The notes under the pieces were generated by a model. It had not been told where the DNA came from. It saw only the letters and a list, made by a program, of their open reading frames with translations, and did not search any database. The translations under genes were made by a program, and so were the position numbers. From Nocardiopsis ganjiahuensis DSM 45031 (GTDB taxonomy: Bacteria; Actinomycetota; Actinomycetes; Streptosporangiales; Streptosporangiaceae), in NCBI RefSeq assembly GCF_000341085.1, contig NZ_ANBA01000031.1:27033-91032 (forward strand): a stretch of 64,000 nucleotides of DNA, read 5' to 3'. Positions 10,048 through 18,453 of the stretch are shown here, piece after piece. Each line of letters starts with the position of its first letter. Within the stretch, counting starts at the first letter, position 1.

Positions 10048-12126
10048 ATGTCCTCATCCCTCACCGAACCCCCGGAGCGGATCGGTCCCTACCGGATCGT
10101 CGCCCCGCTGGGCTCCGGCGGCATGGGCCACGTCCACCTGGCACTGGGCCCCGCCGACCAGCCCGTGGCGGTCAAGGTGGTGCGGCCCGAGTTCGCCTTC
10201 GAACCCGAGTTCCGCGAGCGCTTCGCCCACGAGGTCCACCGGGCCCTACAGGTGACCGGCGGCGACCTCCCCCGCGTCCTGGACGCCGACACCGTCGGCC
10301 CCTCGCCCTGGCTGGCCACCGAGTTCGTCCCGGGCCCCTCCCTCCAGGAGCTGGTCAGGCGGATCGGCGCCCTGCCCGAACCCACCGTCCGGTACCTGGG
10401 CCGCACGATCGCCCAGACCCTCGCCCACCTGCACGCCTCCGGGGTGGTGCACCGCGACCTCAAGCCCGGCAACGTCCTGGTCGCCGCGGTCGGCCCCAAG
10501 GTGATCGACCTCGGGATCTCCCGGGCCATGGACGAGTCGCCGGGCAGCGGGGCGGCGGAGTTCGCCGGTACCCCCGGCTACATGGCCCCGGAGACAACCC
10601 GCGACGAGGCGTCCGGCCTGGCCGCCGACGTGTTCGCCCTCGGCGCCGTCCTGGTCTTCGCGCTCACCGGCCGGGGCCCGTTCGGTGACGGCCACCCCTC
10701 CGCCGTGATCTACCGGATCGGCCACCGGGAACCGGACCTGAACGGGGTGCCGCCGTCCCTGCGCGGCCTCCTCTCCGCCTGCCTGGACAAGGACCCGACC
10801 CGCAGGCCCACCGCCGCGCAGGTCCTCCAGGCCCTCGGCGGCCCCGTACCGCCCGCGGTCTCCGCGAGCGCGTGGCTGCCACAGACCGCCGTCGCCGTCC
10901 TGGACGGGGTCGAGCACGACCACCGCGCCGCCCTGCGGCCCTTCCTCGAGGCGCGCTCGGCGCCCCACAGGAGCGTCGGAGGGCGCACGCTCGCCCTGGC
11001 CGGAGCCGCCGCAGCGACCCTCGTCCTGGTCGCCGGGGCCGGACTGTGGGCCGTGACCGGTCCCCTCGACCGCGGCGGGGAGAACGCCGCGGCGGCCAGG
11101 AAGCACGAACCGGAGGCGGAGGAGAACGCCGCCCCCGCCCGGCGCGAACAGTGCGACCCGACCGTCCACCTGGCCCCCGAGTACGCCGAGGCGGTCGGCA
11201 CCGAACCGTCCTTCCCCGACGGAGCCTCGTCGATCCGCTTCTCGGGCGACGGCTCGGTCCTCGCGGTCCAGCGCAGGGACGACGTCGTCTCCCTGTGGGA
11301 CTGGGAGGCCGGGACCGCCCTGGCCGACATCCCGATCCCCGGGGAGGCCTACCGGCCGATCGTGTTCAGCCCGGACAACTGCTTCCTCGGCGTGCCCTCA
11401 CAGGCGGGCGCCCACGTGTACTCCCTGGAGACCGGCGAGCACAACGTGCACTTCGAGGGCAGGAGCGCCCGCTCCCTCGCCTTCTCCCCCGACGGTTCCA
11501 GCGTGCTCGTCTCCGACGACACCTTCGAGGACAGCAACGGGGGCACCTACCCGGTGGACCTGGACAGCGGAGAGGTGCTGCCCCGCTACTCCTCCGACGC
11601 GGGCCGCAGCCTCCGCTACTCCCCGGAGGGCACCCGGCTGGCCGCGATGACCGGCTACTCCCTGACCGTGTGGGACACCGACAGCCGGGAGCAGCTGCTC
11701 AGGTCCGGCATGCTGACCTGGAACACCTGGAACCAGGTCGCCTTCCTGGACGAGGACACCGTCGTGGGCATCCTCGACGACGGACCGGTCGTCTTCGACC
11801 TCACCTCCGACGACGACCCCCTCCTCTACGTGCCCGACGAGGAACCCGAGGGCGTCCTGGCCAAGGTGGAGGCCAACCCGAAGCACGACCTGATCTACGG
11901 GCTCTACATCAGTGAGGCGGACGAGGACGGAGGTGCCTATATCTCCGCGCGGGTCTGGCACCGCTCCACAGCCGAGGACCTGACCCCCGAATACGAGGAC
12001 CGGGTCCCCTTCGCCTTCATGACCGTCCACCCCGACGGCGACGTCATCGCCAGCCTCTCGCCCGAATTGGACGAGATCAGCATCCTGGACGCCGTCACCC
12101 TGGAACCCATCGAGACCTTCGAGTGA
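10048..12126 (+). CDS. Membrane Ser/Thr protein kinase with extracellular propeller (A-type)
   Basis: A 692-aa protein, closest in this window to the kinase at 1358. It shares the same spacing of GSGGMG, VAVKVV, HRDLKPGN and APE, the helix at about 314-337, and the ectodomain opening CDPTVHLAPEY (CDPSEHIAPEF in 1358) with its cysteine. The metal-binding DFG reads DLG (VIDLGIS), a tolerated variant in active kinases, so activity is expected. The propeller blades include SLWDWEAG, VYSLETGE and TVWDTDSRE. It starts at ATG 10048 after a 91-bp gap. The P-type pseudokinase at 12148 follows after 21 bp, reproducing the 1358-3510 pair. Confidence 0.92.
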   Translation: MSSSLTEPPERIGPYRIVAPLGSGGMGHVHLALGPADQPVAVKVVRPEFAFEPEFRERFAHEVHRALQVTGGDLPRVLDADTVGPSPWLATEFVPGPSLQELVRRIGALPEPTVRYLGRTIAQTLAHLHASGVVHRDLKPGNVLVAAVGPKVIDLGISRAMDESPGSGAAEFAGTPGYMAPETTRDEASGLAADVFALGAVLVFALTGRGPFGDGHPSAVIYRIGHREPDLNGVPPSLRGLLSACLDKDPTRRPTAAQVLQALGGPVPPAVSASAWLPQTAVAVLDGVEHDHRAALRPFLEARSAPHRSVGGRTLALAGAAAATLVLVAGAGLWAVTGPLDRGGENAAAARKHEPEAEENAAPARREQCDPTVHLAPEYAEAVGTEPSFPDGASSIRFSGDGSVLAVQRRDDVVSLWDWEAGTALADIPIPGEAYRPIVFSPDNCFLGVPSQAGAHVYSLETGEHNVHFEGRSARSLAFSPDGSSVLVSDDTFEDSNGGTYPVDLDSGEVLPRYSSDAGRSLRYSPEGTRLAAMTGYSLTVWDTDSREQLLRSGMLTWNTWNQVAFLDEDTVVGILDDGPVVFDLTSDDDPLLYVPDEEPEGVLAKVEANPKHDLIYGLYISEADEDGGAYISARVWHRSTAEDLTPEYEDRVPFAFMTVHPDGDVIASLSPELDEISILDAVTLEPIETFE

Positions 12127-12147
12127 GCCGGACGGACTGACGAGGCC

Positions 12148-14163
12148 ATGCTCCCCCTGCACCCCCACGACCCGCCCGCCGCGGGCCGCTACAGGCTCCT
12201 GGCCCGGCTCGGCGAGGACGCCCGCACCCGCTCCTACCTCGGGGCCGCCCCGGGAAGGCCGCCCGCGCGGATCCTCATCCTGCGCTCCGGCCAGGCCACC
12301 GACCCCACCACCCGCTCCGCCTTCACCCACCGAGTGCAGAGCGCATCAGGGCTGAACAGTGCGTACGTGGCCGCGGTCGTCGATGCCGACCTGGACTCCC
12401 CCGTGCCCTGGGCAGCCACCGAACGCCCCTTCGGCCCCGACCTGGCCACCTTGGTCCGAACCCACGGCCCGCTCCCGGTCGGCGCCCTGCACCCCCTCGC
12501 TCTGGCCACCGCCCAGGGGCTGACCACCCTGCACACCGCGCAGCGCGCACACGACACCCTGACCCCCGCGAACATCCTGCTCACCGCTGACCACGCCCTG
12601 CTGGCCGATCCCGGGCTGCTCCCCTCGGTCGAGGCCCACGACCCCGCGGGAGGTGTGTTCGACCCGCCCGAGGGCGGCGGGGCCCCGGTCGGAGACGTCT
12701 TCTCCTGGGCCGCGGTCCTGTGCTTCGCCGCCAGCGGGATCGAGGGCCCCGAGGGCCTGGACCGGGTCCCCCTCCAGCTGCGCAGCGTGGTGGAAGCCTG
12801 CCTGCGCGAGAACGCGAACCTGCGGCCGAGTGCCGCCGACCTGGTCAGCATGCTCGGCGGGACAACCGCAGCGGTGCCCTGGCCACCGGAGCTGGGTTCG
12901 GTCATCGGGGTTTCAGCGGCGGCCATGCGCCAGGCCCTGCCCGCCGAGTCCGCCGCTCCCTCGCCTCACGGTCGGGGCCGGTTCGTCGGTCTGACTGCCG
13001 CAGCCCTGGCCCTGACCCTGGTCGCGGCTGTCGGCGCGGTGTGGGGCTACGGACGCCTGGCCGGTCCCGGCGGCCAGGCAGCCGCCGACGGCTCCACCGA
13101 GGGTTCCGGGCCGGGTGCCGGCTGTCTCGACGGAAGCGGCTTCCCCGAACCGGGCGAGTGGACCGGGGAGCTCAACGCCGACGAGGCCGCTTTCTCCCCC
13201 GACGGAGACGTGCTGGCCCTGGCCGGGCTCGAACACGGCCTCAGCCTGTGGGACTGGCGCGAAAGAGAGCTGATCGCCGCCCCGACGGACGGTCGGGTCG
13301 GCAAGGTGGAGTTCTCCCCAGTCGGCTGCACGCTCTCACTCGTCTCGGCCAAGGAGTTTGAGGAGGACGAACAGGACGAGCGGCAGCACTACTGGGTAGC
13401 GACCACCTTCGATATCCCCAGCGGGCAGACCCTGGAGCATCGGGGCCCGGAGCCCCCGCCGCGCCCGGACGGAAGCCAGGATCGGACTTCGGTGAACATC
13501 ACCGCCTTCAGTTCCGACGGCCGTTGGCTGGCCCTGGGTACCAACCCCGGCATCGAGGTCAACCGGGACGACTCGATCGGGATCGTGGACATGGAGACCG
13601 GTGAGCTGGTCCGCACGTTCAACGACATGGACCACAGCAGCTACCTGGGTTTCCTTGGCGAAACCAGGGTCGCCAGCTCCGGACTCGACAGCATCATCGT
13701 CTGGGACACGGAGACCGGAGAGCGGGTCCAGACCATCCGTAACGTCTCCACCAGAGCGATGGAGACGCTTCCCGGTGAGAACCAGGTCGTCTACATCAGT
13801 GGCAGTGAGGTGATCTGGCACGACCTGGAGGACGACTCACATCTGGGTACCTTCCTCATGGAGGACCATGCCGAAGGTCCCTTCGCCTCCACTATCAGAG
13901 CGATGACCGTCGACCCCGACCGCGGTCGGGTGCACGTCGCCTGGCGGTACACCTCCGACGAGGAGGACCTGGAGGCCCGTACCACCTTCTACCGCGCCCA
14001 CCTGTGGGACGTGGAGACCGGCGAGGACCTGCTGGCCGGGAACGAGGACCCCATGCTCCTGGGTGCCGCCTTCCACCCCGAGGTGATCGCCGGGATCGGC
14101 GCCGACGGGAACGTGAACCTCATCGACCCGGAGACCCTGGAGATCACCGACACCCTCGGATGA
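12148..14163 (+). CDS. Pseudokinase with membrane helix and extracellular propeller (P-type)
   Basis: A 671-aa protein, paralogue of 3510. It is more degraded: the ATP lysine is also lost (position 43 is Leu in ARILILR), the catalytic loop reads HDTLTPAN (catalytic Asp is Thr137, Lys is Thr139, Asn142 kept), and DFG reads DPG at 154-156. It therefore probably neither hydrolyses nor tightly binds ATP. The helix is at about 280-301. The ectodomain opens with GAGCLDGSGFP, matching DAGCLDGTGYP in 3510, and has the second cysteine in SPVGC. The propeller blades include SLWDWRERE, IVDMETGE and IVWDTETGE. It is 21 bp downstream of the active kinase at 10048 and is likely translated from the same message. 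Last gene of the array. Confidence 0.9.
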   Translation: MLPLHPHDPPAAGRYRLLARLGEDARTRSYLGAAPGRPPARILILRSGQATDPTTRSAFTHRVQSASGLNSAYVAAVVDADLDSPVPWAATERPFGPDLATLVRTHGPLPVGALHPLALATAQGLTTLHTAQRAHDTLTPANILLTADHALLADPGLLPSVEAHDPAGGVFDPPEGGGAPVGDVFSWAAVLCFAASGIEGPEGLDRVPLQLRSVVEACLRENANLRPSAADLVSMLGGTTAAVPWPPELGSVIGVSAAAMRQALPAESAAPSPHGRGRFVGLTAAALALTLVAAVGAVWGYGRLAGPGGQAAADGSTEGSGPGAGCLDGSGFPEPGEWTGELNADEAAFSPDGDVLALAGLEHGLSLWDWRERELIAAPTDGRVGKVEFSPVGCTLSLVSAKEFEEDEQDERQHYWVATTFDIPSGQTLEHRGPEPPPRPDGSQDRTSVNITAFSSDGRWLALGTNPGIEVNRDDSIGIVDMETGELVRTFNDMDHSSYLGFLGETRVASSGLDSIIVWDTETGERVQTIRNVSTRAMETLPGENQVVYISGSEVIWHDLEDDSHLGTFLMEDHAEGPFASTIRAMTVDPDRGRVHVAWRYTSDEEDLEARTTFYRAHLWDVETGEDLLAGNEDPMLLGAAFHPEVIAGIGADGNVNLIDPETLEITDTLG

Positions 14164-14215
14164 GGCGAACACTCCAGACGCCCCACGATCCCGACTGCGG
14201 GCGAGGTCCGCTATA

Positions 14216-14229
14216 GCGTGACATCACGC
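14216..14229. promoter_or_regulatory. Inverted repeat near a TATAGC -10-like element
   Basis: GCGTGA-CA-TCACGC sits 26 bp before the ATG of the YtfJ-like gene and overlaps the end of a TATAGC sequence at 14212-14217. The position fits an operator at the start of transcription. No matching -35 is obvious, and the cognate regulator is unknown. Confidence 0.35.
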
Positions 14230-14255
14230 ACCCGTCCTCGGAGAGGAACCACCGC

Positions 14256-14687
14256 ATGCCCAGGAACAAGGCCCAGCGCGGCGCGATGGCCGCGCTGACC
14301 TCGCTGCTCGACAACACCCGATCCCTGGCCGGCTCCACCACGGCCTTCGGCGCCCCGGTGACCTCCGGCAGCACCACCGTGGTCCCCGTCGCGCGGGTCA
14401 CCTCCCTGAGTGTCATGGGCGGCGGCACCGGGAACATCCCGTTCTTCGGCGGCGACGGCGCCGGAGGCACGGGCTTCACCCGGGTGCGCCCGTCGGGCTT
14501 CCTGGTCGTCAGCCCCGACTCCGCGAGCTTCCGCCCCATCCGCCAGCCCGCCGCGGCCCTGGCGATTCCGCTGGCCGTCATCACCGCCGTCGCGGTCACC
14601 CGCATCGTCTCCGTGTCGGTGAAGGAGGCCCGCCGCCGCAAGCGCATCGCCGCCGCCCAGGCCCAACAGCAAGAAGAGGTTCGTTAG
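14256..14687 (+). CDS. GerW/YtfJ-like membrane-associated protein
   Basis: A 143-aa protein. Its centre follows the GerW (YtfJ) family pattern: FGAPVTSGSTTVVPVARV, then a glycine-rich stretch (GGGTG, GGDGAGG) and VRPSGFLVVSPDS. In Bacillus the family is linked to spore germination; in actinomycetes its role is unclear. Residues about 95-115 (AAALAIPLAVITAVAVTRI) form one hydrophobic segment followed by a basic, alanine/glutamine-rich tail, so it is probably membrane anchored. It has its own upstream region after the kinase array and a RBS-like GGAGAGGA 9-16 bp before the ATG. Family assignment is by motif resemblance only. Confidence 0.6.
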   Translation: MPRNKAQRGAMAALTSLLDNTRSLAGSTTAFGAPVTSGSTTVVPVARVTSLSVMGGGTGNIPFFGGDGAGGTGFTRVRPSGFLVVSPDSASFRPIRQPAAALAIPLAVITAVAVTRIVSVSVKEARRRKRIAAAQAQQQEEVR

Positions 14688-14697
14688 GGGGACTTCC

Positions 14698-14738
14698 CCC
14701 GGAGGCATCACCCGAGGGCGATCAGACCCGCCTCCGGG
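14698..14738 (+). terminator. Possible terminator after the YtfJ-like gene
   Basis: CCCGGAGGC (14698-14706) and GCCTCCGGG (14730-14738) are perfect 9-bp arms with a 23-nt loop starting 11 bp after the stop. The T-run is weak (TTCTCCC), and the element overlaps the end of the adjacent minus-strand pseudogene. Confidence 0.35.
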
Positions 14739-15145
14739 TTCTCCCGGCTCATGAGGACGACCGCACCGGGAATCCTGGTCCACTCGAACTCCCCGGCTCC
14801 ACCGTCGAGCTTCAAAAAATCCGCCTCGACGGTATCTGATCCCCCTCCCCAGTTCGAAGAAGACCCAGTTGGACCAGCCGGAAGATCAGCACCGACCGTT
14901 CTGGGTTCTTTGATCACCAGAACCCCTCCGACTACCTGGCATCGAAGTACGCGGCCGTCTTGACCGGCTCCCGGAGGTCGATCCGGTGCCCCTCGAGCCC
15001 TGTCGCGTCACCCACGGACCTCACCCGTGACCGGATCGAACACGTACCGCTCGCTGAACGCCTCGTCCTCGCACCGCGGCCCTCGGGCGTGACTCACGGG
15101 AAGCAACTGCGGCCCCTCCCACCAAAGAAACGGCCGAGTCCTACT
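14708..15145 (-). pseudogene. Decayed propeller-lipoprotein paralogue
   Basis: Read on the minus strand, this is a broken copy of the gene at 17092-18453. From about 15115 to 15005 it encodes LLPVSHARGPRCEDEAFSER and then YVFDPVTGEV, parallel to LLPVYHDRGPEYEDEQFSEQ and YVLDPATGEV. An extra C then shifts the frame (GTCCGTGGGTGACGC against GTCGTGGGCGACGC). About 240 bp are missing next, and the sequence resumes with HRIDL...AAYFDAR, where a Gln codon has become TAG. After divergent filler it ends with IPGAVVLMSR...GLIALG, matching VPGAVLLVDR...GVKVIGLQ. The 5' half is gone. The remaining 260 bp up to 15407 show no recognisable gene. Confidence 0.8.
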
Positions 15146-15407
15146 CATCATGCTTCCTCGTTCCCTCCGGCCTGGGCCTGAAGACCTCGCGGTTCAGATT
15201 GGTAAGGGTCGTTCGCCTGGTTCCATACGGGTTGAGAACTCTACTTTCGCCTGTGTGGGATCTGTATCCGGACCAGTTCCCTGCGGACAGAGCGCCCTCG
15301 AACTCCCTGATGATCGGACCACCTCCCAGCTCAAGCAGTGGGATGTCCTGCGCAGCCTACTCTGCTGCCCTCAGCTGGCCCATCTCAGACAGCTTTTGGG
15401 ATTCACT

Positions 15408-16739
15408 CTAAGAAAGTCCAAGAATCCCAGAAAGGTTTCCCTGGGCATCTTTCGCAACAGCAACAACGGCCCCAGGGACAACCAGGATTTGATCAATAGA
15501 TTCAAAATACCCAGGAGAATCAGCAGTTAAATCAATTTCTACCGCCTCATTGCCCTCATCCAGCCAGGAAAATTGATGCGCAAACATTTCGGAATTAGTT
15601 TCACCCCCTCCGCAAATAAGCAAGACTCCTGACGCCAAGGACGCCACTTGCCCATCGCGAAAAGAAGCGTTCTCCGGGCACGCCTCAGAGGGAGATGTCT
15701 TGGCCACCTCTCCCTCCTCTTCGATCAGGCGGTAGTGCCCATCACGAAACACGGTGGCAGTTCCTGAACTCATATTGATGTCCAGCACCTCACCAGAAAC
15801 CCATGGGACCCTCTCTCCGGAATCAATCTTGATCACATTCGTCCCATCAGAATCAATATTCTGAAATACGTAATTGCCATCCGAGCTGAATACGAGCCCA
15901 TCTCTCTGCCTAGTAGTGTTCGCAGTGCCTTCATACTCTTCTTCGAATCTCCAGACTTCTTCCCCGGTCTCGAGATCGAAAGCGATGATTCCAGCGGACA
16001 TCAATCCATCCGGACCCGGGGTGATCCCGTCAGCACTGACCGTCTCTGCACAGGTCAACGGCCTGACCACAAATCCAGGAATTACTTCAGGAGAACCGAG
16101 ATACATCTCAAAATCGCTCGACGACGAACATGTCATCAGCTCTGTCTGAGCCCATATTTCCTTACCGTCGGAAATAGACTTCGCACTCATCAATTCGTGA
16201 CTGCCCCAACCTGCGGGAGTAGCGATACGAACCTCTTCATCAAATTGAGAGAACATAGACCCAGGAAACCACTGTGCATTTTCGGCAGAACTCTCCTCGA
16301 GGACAACATCTTCTAGGACTTCCCCGCTGGAGCCATCGAGCATCAATGCACGAATAGAGTCGCCAGAATCGCTCTTGACGACGAACTCGAGGATTGCGAT
16401 CTCACCGTTGTTGGAAAAATGTATGTTAGGGCTACTCCCCTCCTCGCGATATCTCCACACCTCCTCTCCAGAAACACCCGAGAGCGCTACAAGCCCGTCT
16501 TCGTATACAAGCGCAATGCCAATTGGAATGGGATGAACATCAAGTACTTTTTCTTCACTCGAAAGGATTCTATGCCATGCAACCGAAGAGACCCCGCCGG
16601 GAACCGGCCCCGGAGTTACCCCTTCCTCAACAAAATGCTCTACATTTTCCTCGCCCTCTCGCTCCTCCTTGGATACATCGCCAGCACATCCGGAGATAAA
16701 TAGAATCAAGAGAAAAAAGATTCCCAAATGCCTGAGCAA
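15408..16739 (-). CDS. PQQ-like beta-propeller lipoprotein (AT-rich copy)
   Basis: A 443-aa secreted lipoprotein: a signal peptide with lipobox FISGC and Cys about residue 18. After it come an acidic linker and PQQ-like propeller blades (LVALSGVSGEEVWRY, IAFDLETGEEVWRF). Its layout and C-terminus (VVPGAVVAV...GLS) match the gene at 17092, so it is a paralogue. Base composition is clearly lower in GC than all neighbours, with A/T-ending codons such as GAA, AAA, TCA and ATA, which suggests a different history. It is probably anchored on the outer face of the membrane. Function unknown; the location beside the type VII locus and the propeller kinases suggests a surface or sensing role. Confidence 0.8.
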   Translation of the reverse strand: MLRHLGIFFLLILFISGCAGDVSKEEREGEENVEHFVEEGVTPGPVPGGVSSVAWHRILSSEEKVLDVHPIPIGIALVYEDGLVALSGVSGEEVWRYREEGSSPNIHFSNNGEIAILEFVVKSDSGDSIRALMLDGSSGEVLEDVVLEESSAENAQWFPGSMFSQFDEEVRIATPAGWGSHELMSAKSISDGKEIWAQTELMTCSSSSDFEMYLGSPEVIPGFVVRPLTCAETVSADGITPGPDGLMSAGIIAFDLETGEEVWRFEEEYEGTANTTRQRDGLVFSSDGNYVFQNIDSDGTNVIKIDSGERVPWVSGEVLDINMSSGTATVFRDGHYRLIEEEGEVAKTSPSEACPENASFRDGQVASLASGVLLICGGGETNSEMFAHQFSWLDEGNEAVEIDLTADSPGYFESIDQILVVPGAVVAVAKDAQGNLSGILGLS

Positions 16740-17091
16740 TTCGCACCACCAAGAAGTTCTTGCATATCAACATAGCCTGGCGAGAAATCTCTGGTTACAG
16801 GACTTCCCCCATCAGCTCCGGGAGCCATATCCGGCCCTGCTCGAACATCACCATCTTGGATCCACCACTGTTTTTTCTACGGCATGCATGAAGATCACAT
16901 TCGCCGGGCACAACAATGACTCGCGCCTACACATCCATGAGCGGCGGAAACGTCATCTCGTTCGAGCTTTCACGGACCCGACCATCATCGACCTCGAGGC
17001 CAACCGCATCATTACTGCTTCTGTGGAAATGTCTCACTGCAAGCAAGATATGGCCGAACAGACGGGAAGGGCAGGTCTCCGCCGGGCGATG
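16740..17091. other. Gene-free AT-rich spacer
   Basis: Between the two lipoprotein genes. No frame shows actinomycete codon bias and I recognise no conserved protein. It must hold the promoter of the minus-strand gene at 15408. Stop codons occur in all minus-strand frames, which fits degraded sequence, but I cannot name a source. Confidence 0.5.
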
Positions 17092-18453
17092 TCACTGGAG
17101 GCCGATGACCTTGACGCCCTCACCCTGGGAGTCGCTCCGGTCGACCAGCAGCACGGCACCGGGAACGGCCTCGAACTGGCCCTCCGGCTGCCTGGCCTCG
17201 AAGTACAGGGCCGCCTCGACCGGTTCGGGGAGGTCGATCCGGTGCGCCTCGCCACCGCCCCACGGGGTGACGCTGACCGGTGTCTCCGGGTCCTCCGGCT
17301 CGAGCTTGACCACCGCCTCCTCGAGAGCGAGCACGTAGCTGCCGGCCGACGCCGTGGGCACCGCCTGTTCCTCGGTGGCCAGGGTCTGACCGTCGAACCG
17401 CCGCAGCTCGTACCCGGCGGCCTCGTCATGAGGAGCACGATGTGACACCAGGAACCCGTCCTCCAGGGTGCGGGCCAGGAACCAGCCCTCCTCCAGCCCT
17501 GTCGCGTCGCCCACGACCTCACCCGTAGCCGGGTCGAGCACGTACTGCTCGCTGAACTGCTCGTCCTCGTACTCGGGGCCCCGGTCGTGGTAGACGGGCA
17601 GCAGTTCGCCCGCCCCGCGCACGGAACCCCGTTCCGCGGTCAGGAACTCCGCCTCGGCGTCCTCCAGGTGCCACAGCACCGCCCCGTCGGCGGGGTCCAG
17701 GGCGAGCAGTTCGGCATCACCCGAACCGCACCAGGCCCGTACAACCACCGCCTCGGAGAACACCACCGGACGGTCGGCCCCGTGCACCTTCGAACCCTCA
17801 CACGTGAACAGGTCCTCGGTCCGCCACAGCTCGGAACCGTCCTCCTCCGAGAGCATCGCCCCCGAGAGCCGGTCACTGCCCTCCAGGTGGAAGACACCCC
17901 CGTCACCCGCGACCCCCTCGAAAGGCCCGGGCTTCTCGACGTCAGCGGCGATCGGCTCCTCGAAGTCGCCGACGATCTCCCCGCTGACCCCGTCCAGGAC
18001 CACCCGGCGCCACTCGACCTCGGGGGAGAGCTCCTCGTCGCCGGACGCCTCAGAGTCCTCGTCCGGGGCTTCCTTCGGGTACATCACGTGGACCCGATCA
18101 CCGGTGGAGGACACGTCCGTCAGCGCACGGACGTCCTCGTCCTCCACGGTGAAGCTCCACCGCTCCTCACCCGTCACACCGTCCAGAGCCACCACACCCC
18201 GCGCAGAGCGCACCAACACGCCCCGCGGAAGCGCGGTCACCTCGACATCACCCGAGTACCCCTCGGCGGTCCACTCCCAGGCCACCTCAGAGATCGACCC
18301 GGGCACGGCGGCGTCCGACCACTCACCCTCCAACTCCTGGTGACTGGCCGAGACACCCCCGAATCCCGGCACCGAACACGCGCCGAGAGGGGCCAGGAAC
18401 ACCACGGCGGCTCCGGCCCCCGCCCACCGGGCGAGCGCCCAGGTCCTACTCAT
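17092..18453 (-). CDS. PQQ-like beta-propeller lipoprotein
   Basis: A 453-aa protein with a signal peptide and lipobox PLGAC (Cys about 26). It is followed by PQQ/WD-type blades such as VVALDGVTGEERWSF, VVLDGVSGEIV and LALDPADGAVLWHL, and ends in VPGAVLLVDRSDSQG...GLQ. It is predicted to be an outer-face lipoprotein with a single propeller, possibly a scaffold or sensor. Its ATG overlaps the stop of the 837-aa gene by 4 bp (ATGA), so translation is coupled and it belongs to the minus-strand type VII operon that starts at eccD. It is the best-preserved member of a family whose other copies are at 14708 (remnant), 15408 and 44164 (truncated). Confidence 0.88.
   Translation of the reverse strand: MSRTWALARWAGAGAAVVFLAPLGACSVPGFGGVSASHQELEGEWSDAAVPGSISEVAWEWTAEGYSGDVEVTALPRGVLVRSARGVVALDGVTGEERWSFTVEDEDVRALTDVSSTGDRVHVMYPKEAPDEDSEASGDEELSPEVEWRRVVLDGVSGEIVGDFEEPIAADVEKPGPFEGVAGDGGVFHLEGSDRLSGAMLSEEDGSELWRTEDLFTCEGSKVHGADRPVVFSEAVVVRAWCGSGDAELLALDPADGAVLWHLEDAEAEFLTAERGSVRGAGELLPVYHDRGPEYEDEQFSEQYVLDPATGEVVGDATGLEEGWFLARTLEDGFLVSHRAPHDEAAGYELRRFDGQTLATEEQAVPTASAGSYVLALEEAVVKLEPEDPETPVSVTPWGGGEAHRIDLPEPVEAALYFEARQPEGQFEAVPGAVLLVDRSDSQGEGVKVIGLQ

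Noticed and set aside
16669..17445. Plus-strand frame of 258 codons across the lipoprotein spacer
   Set aside because: It overlaps the ends of two real minus-strand genes, has no RBS, and its second half is antisense to 17092.
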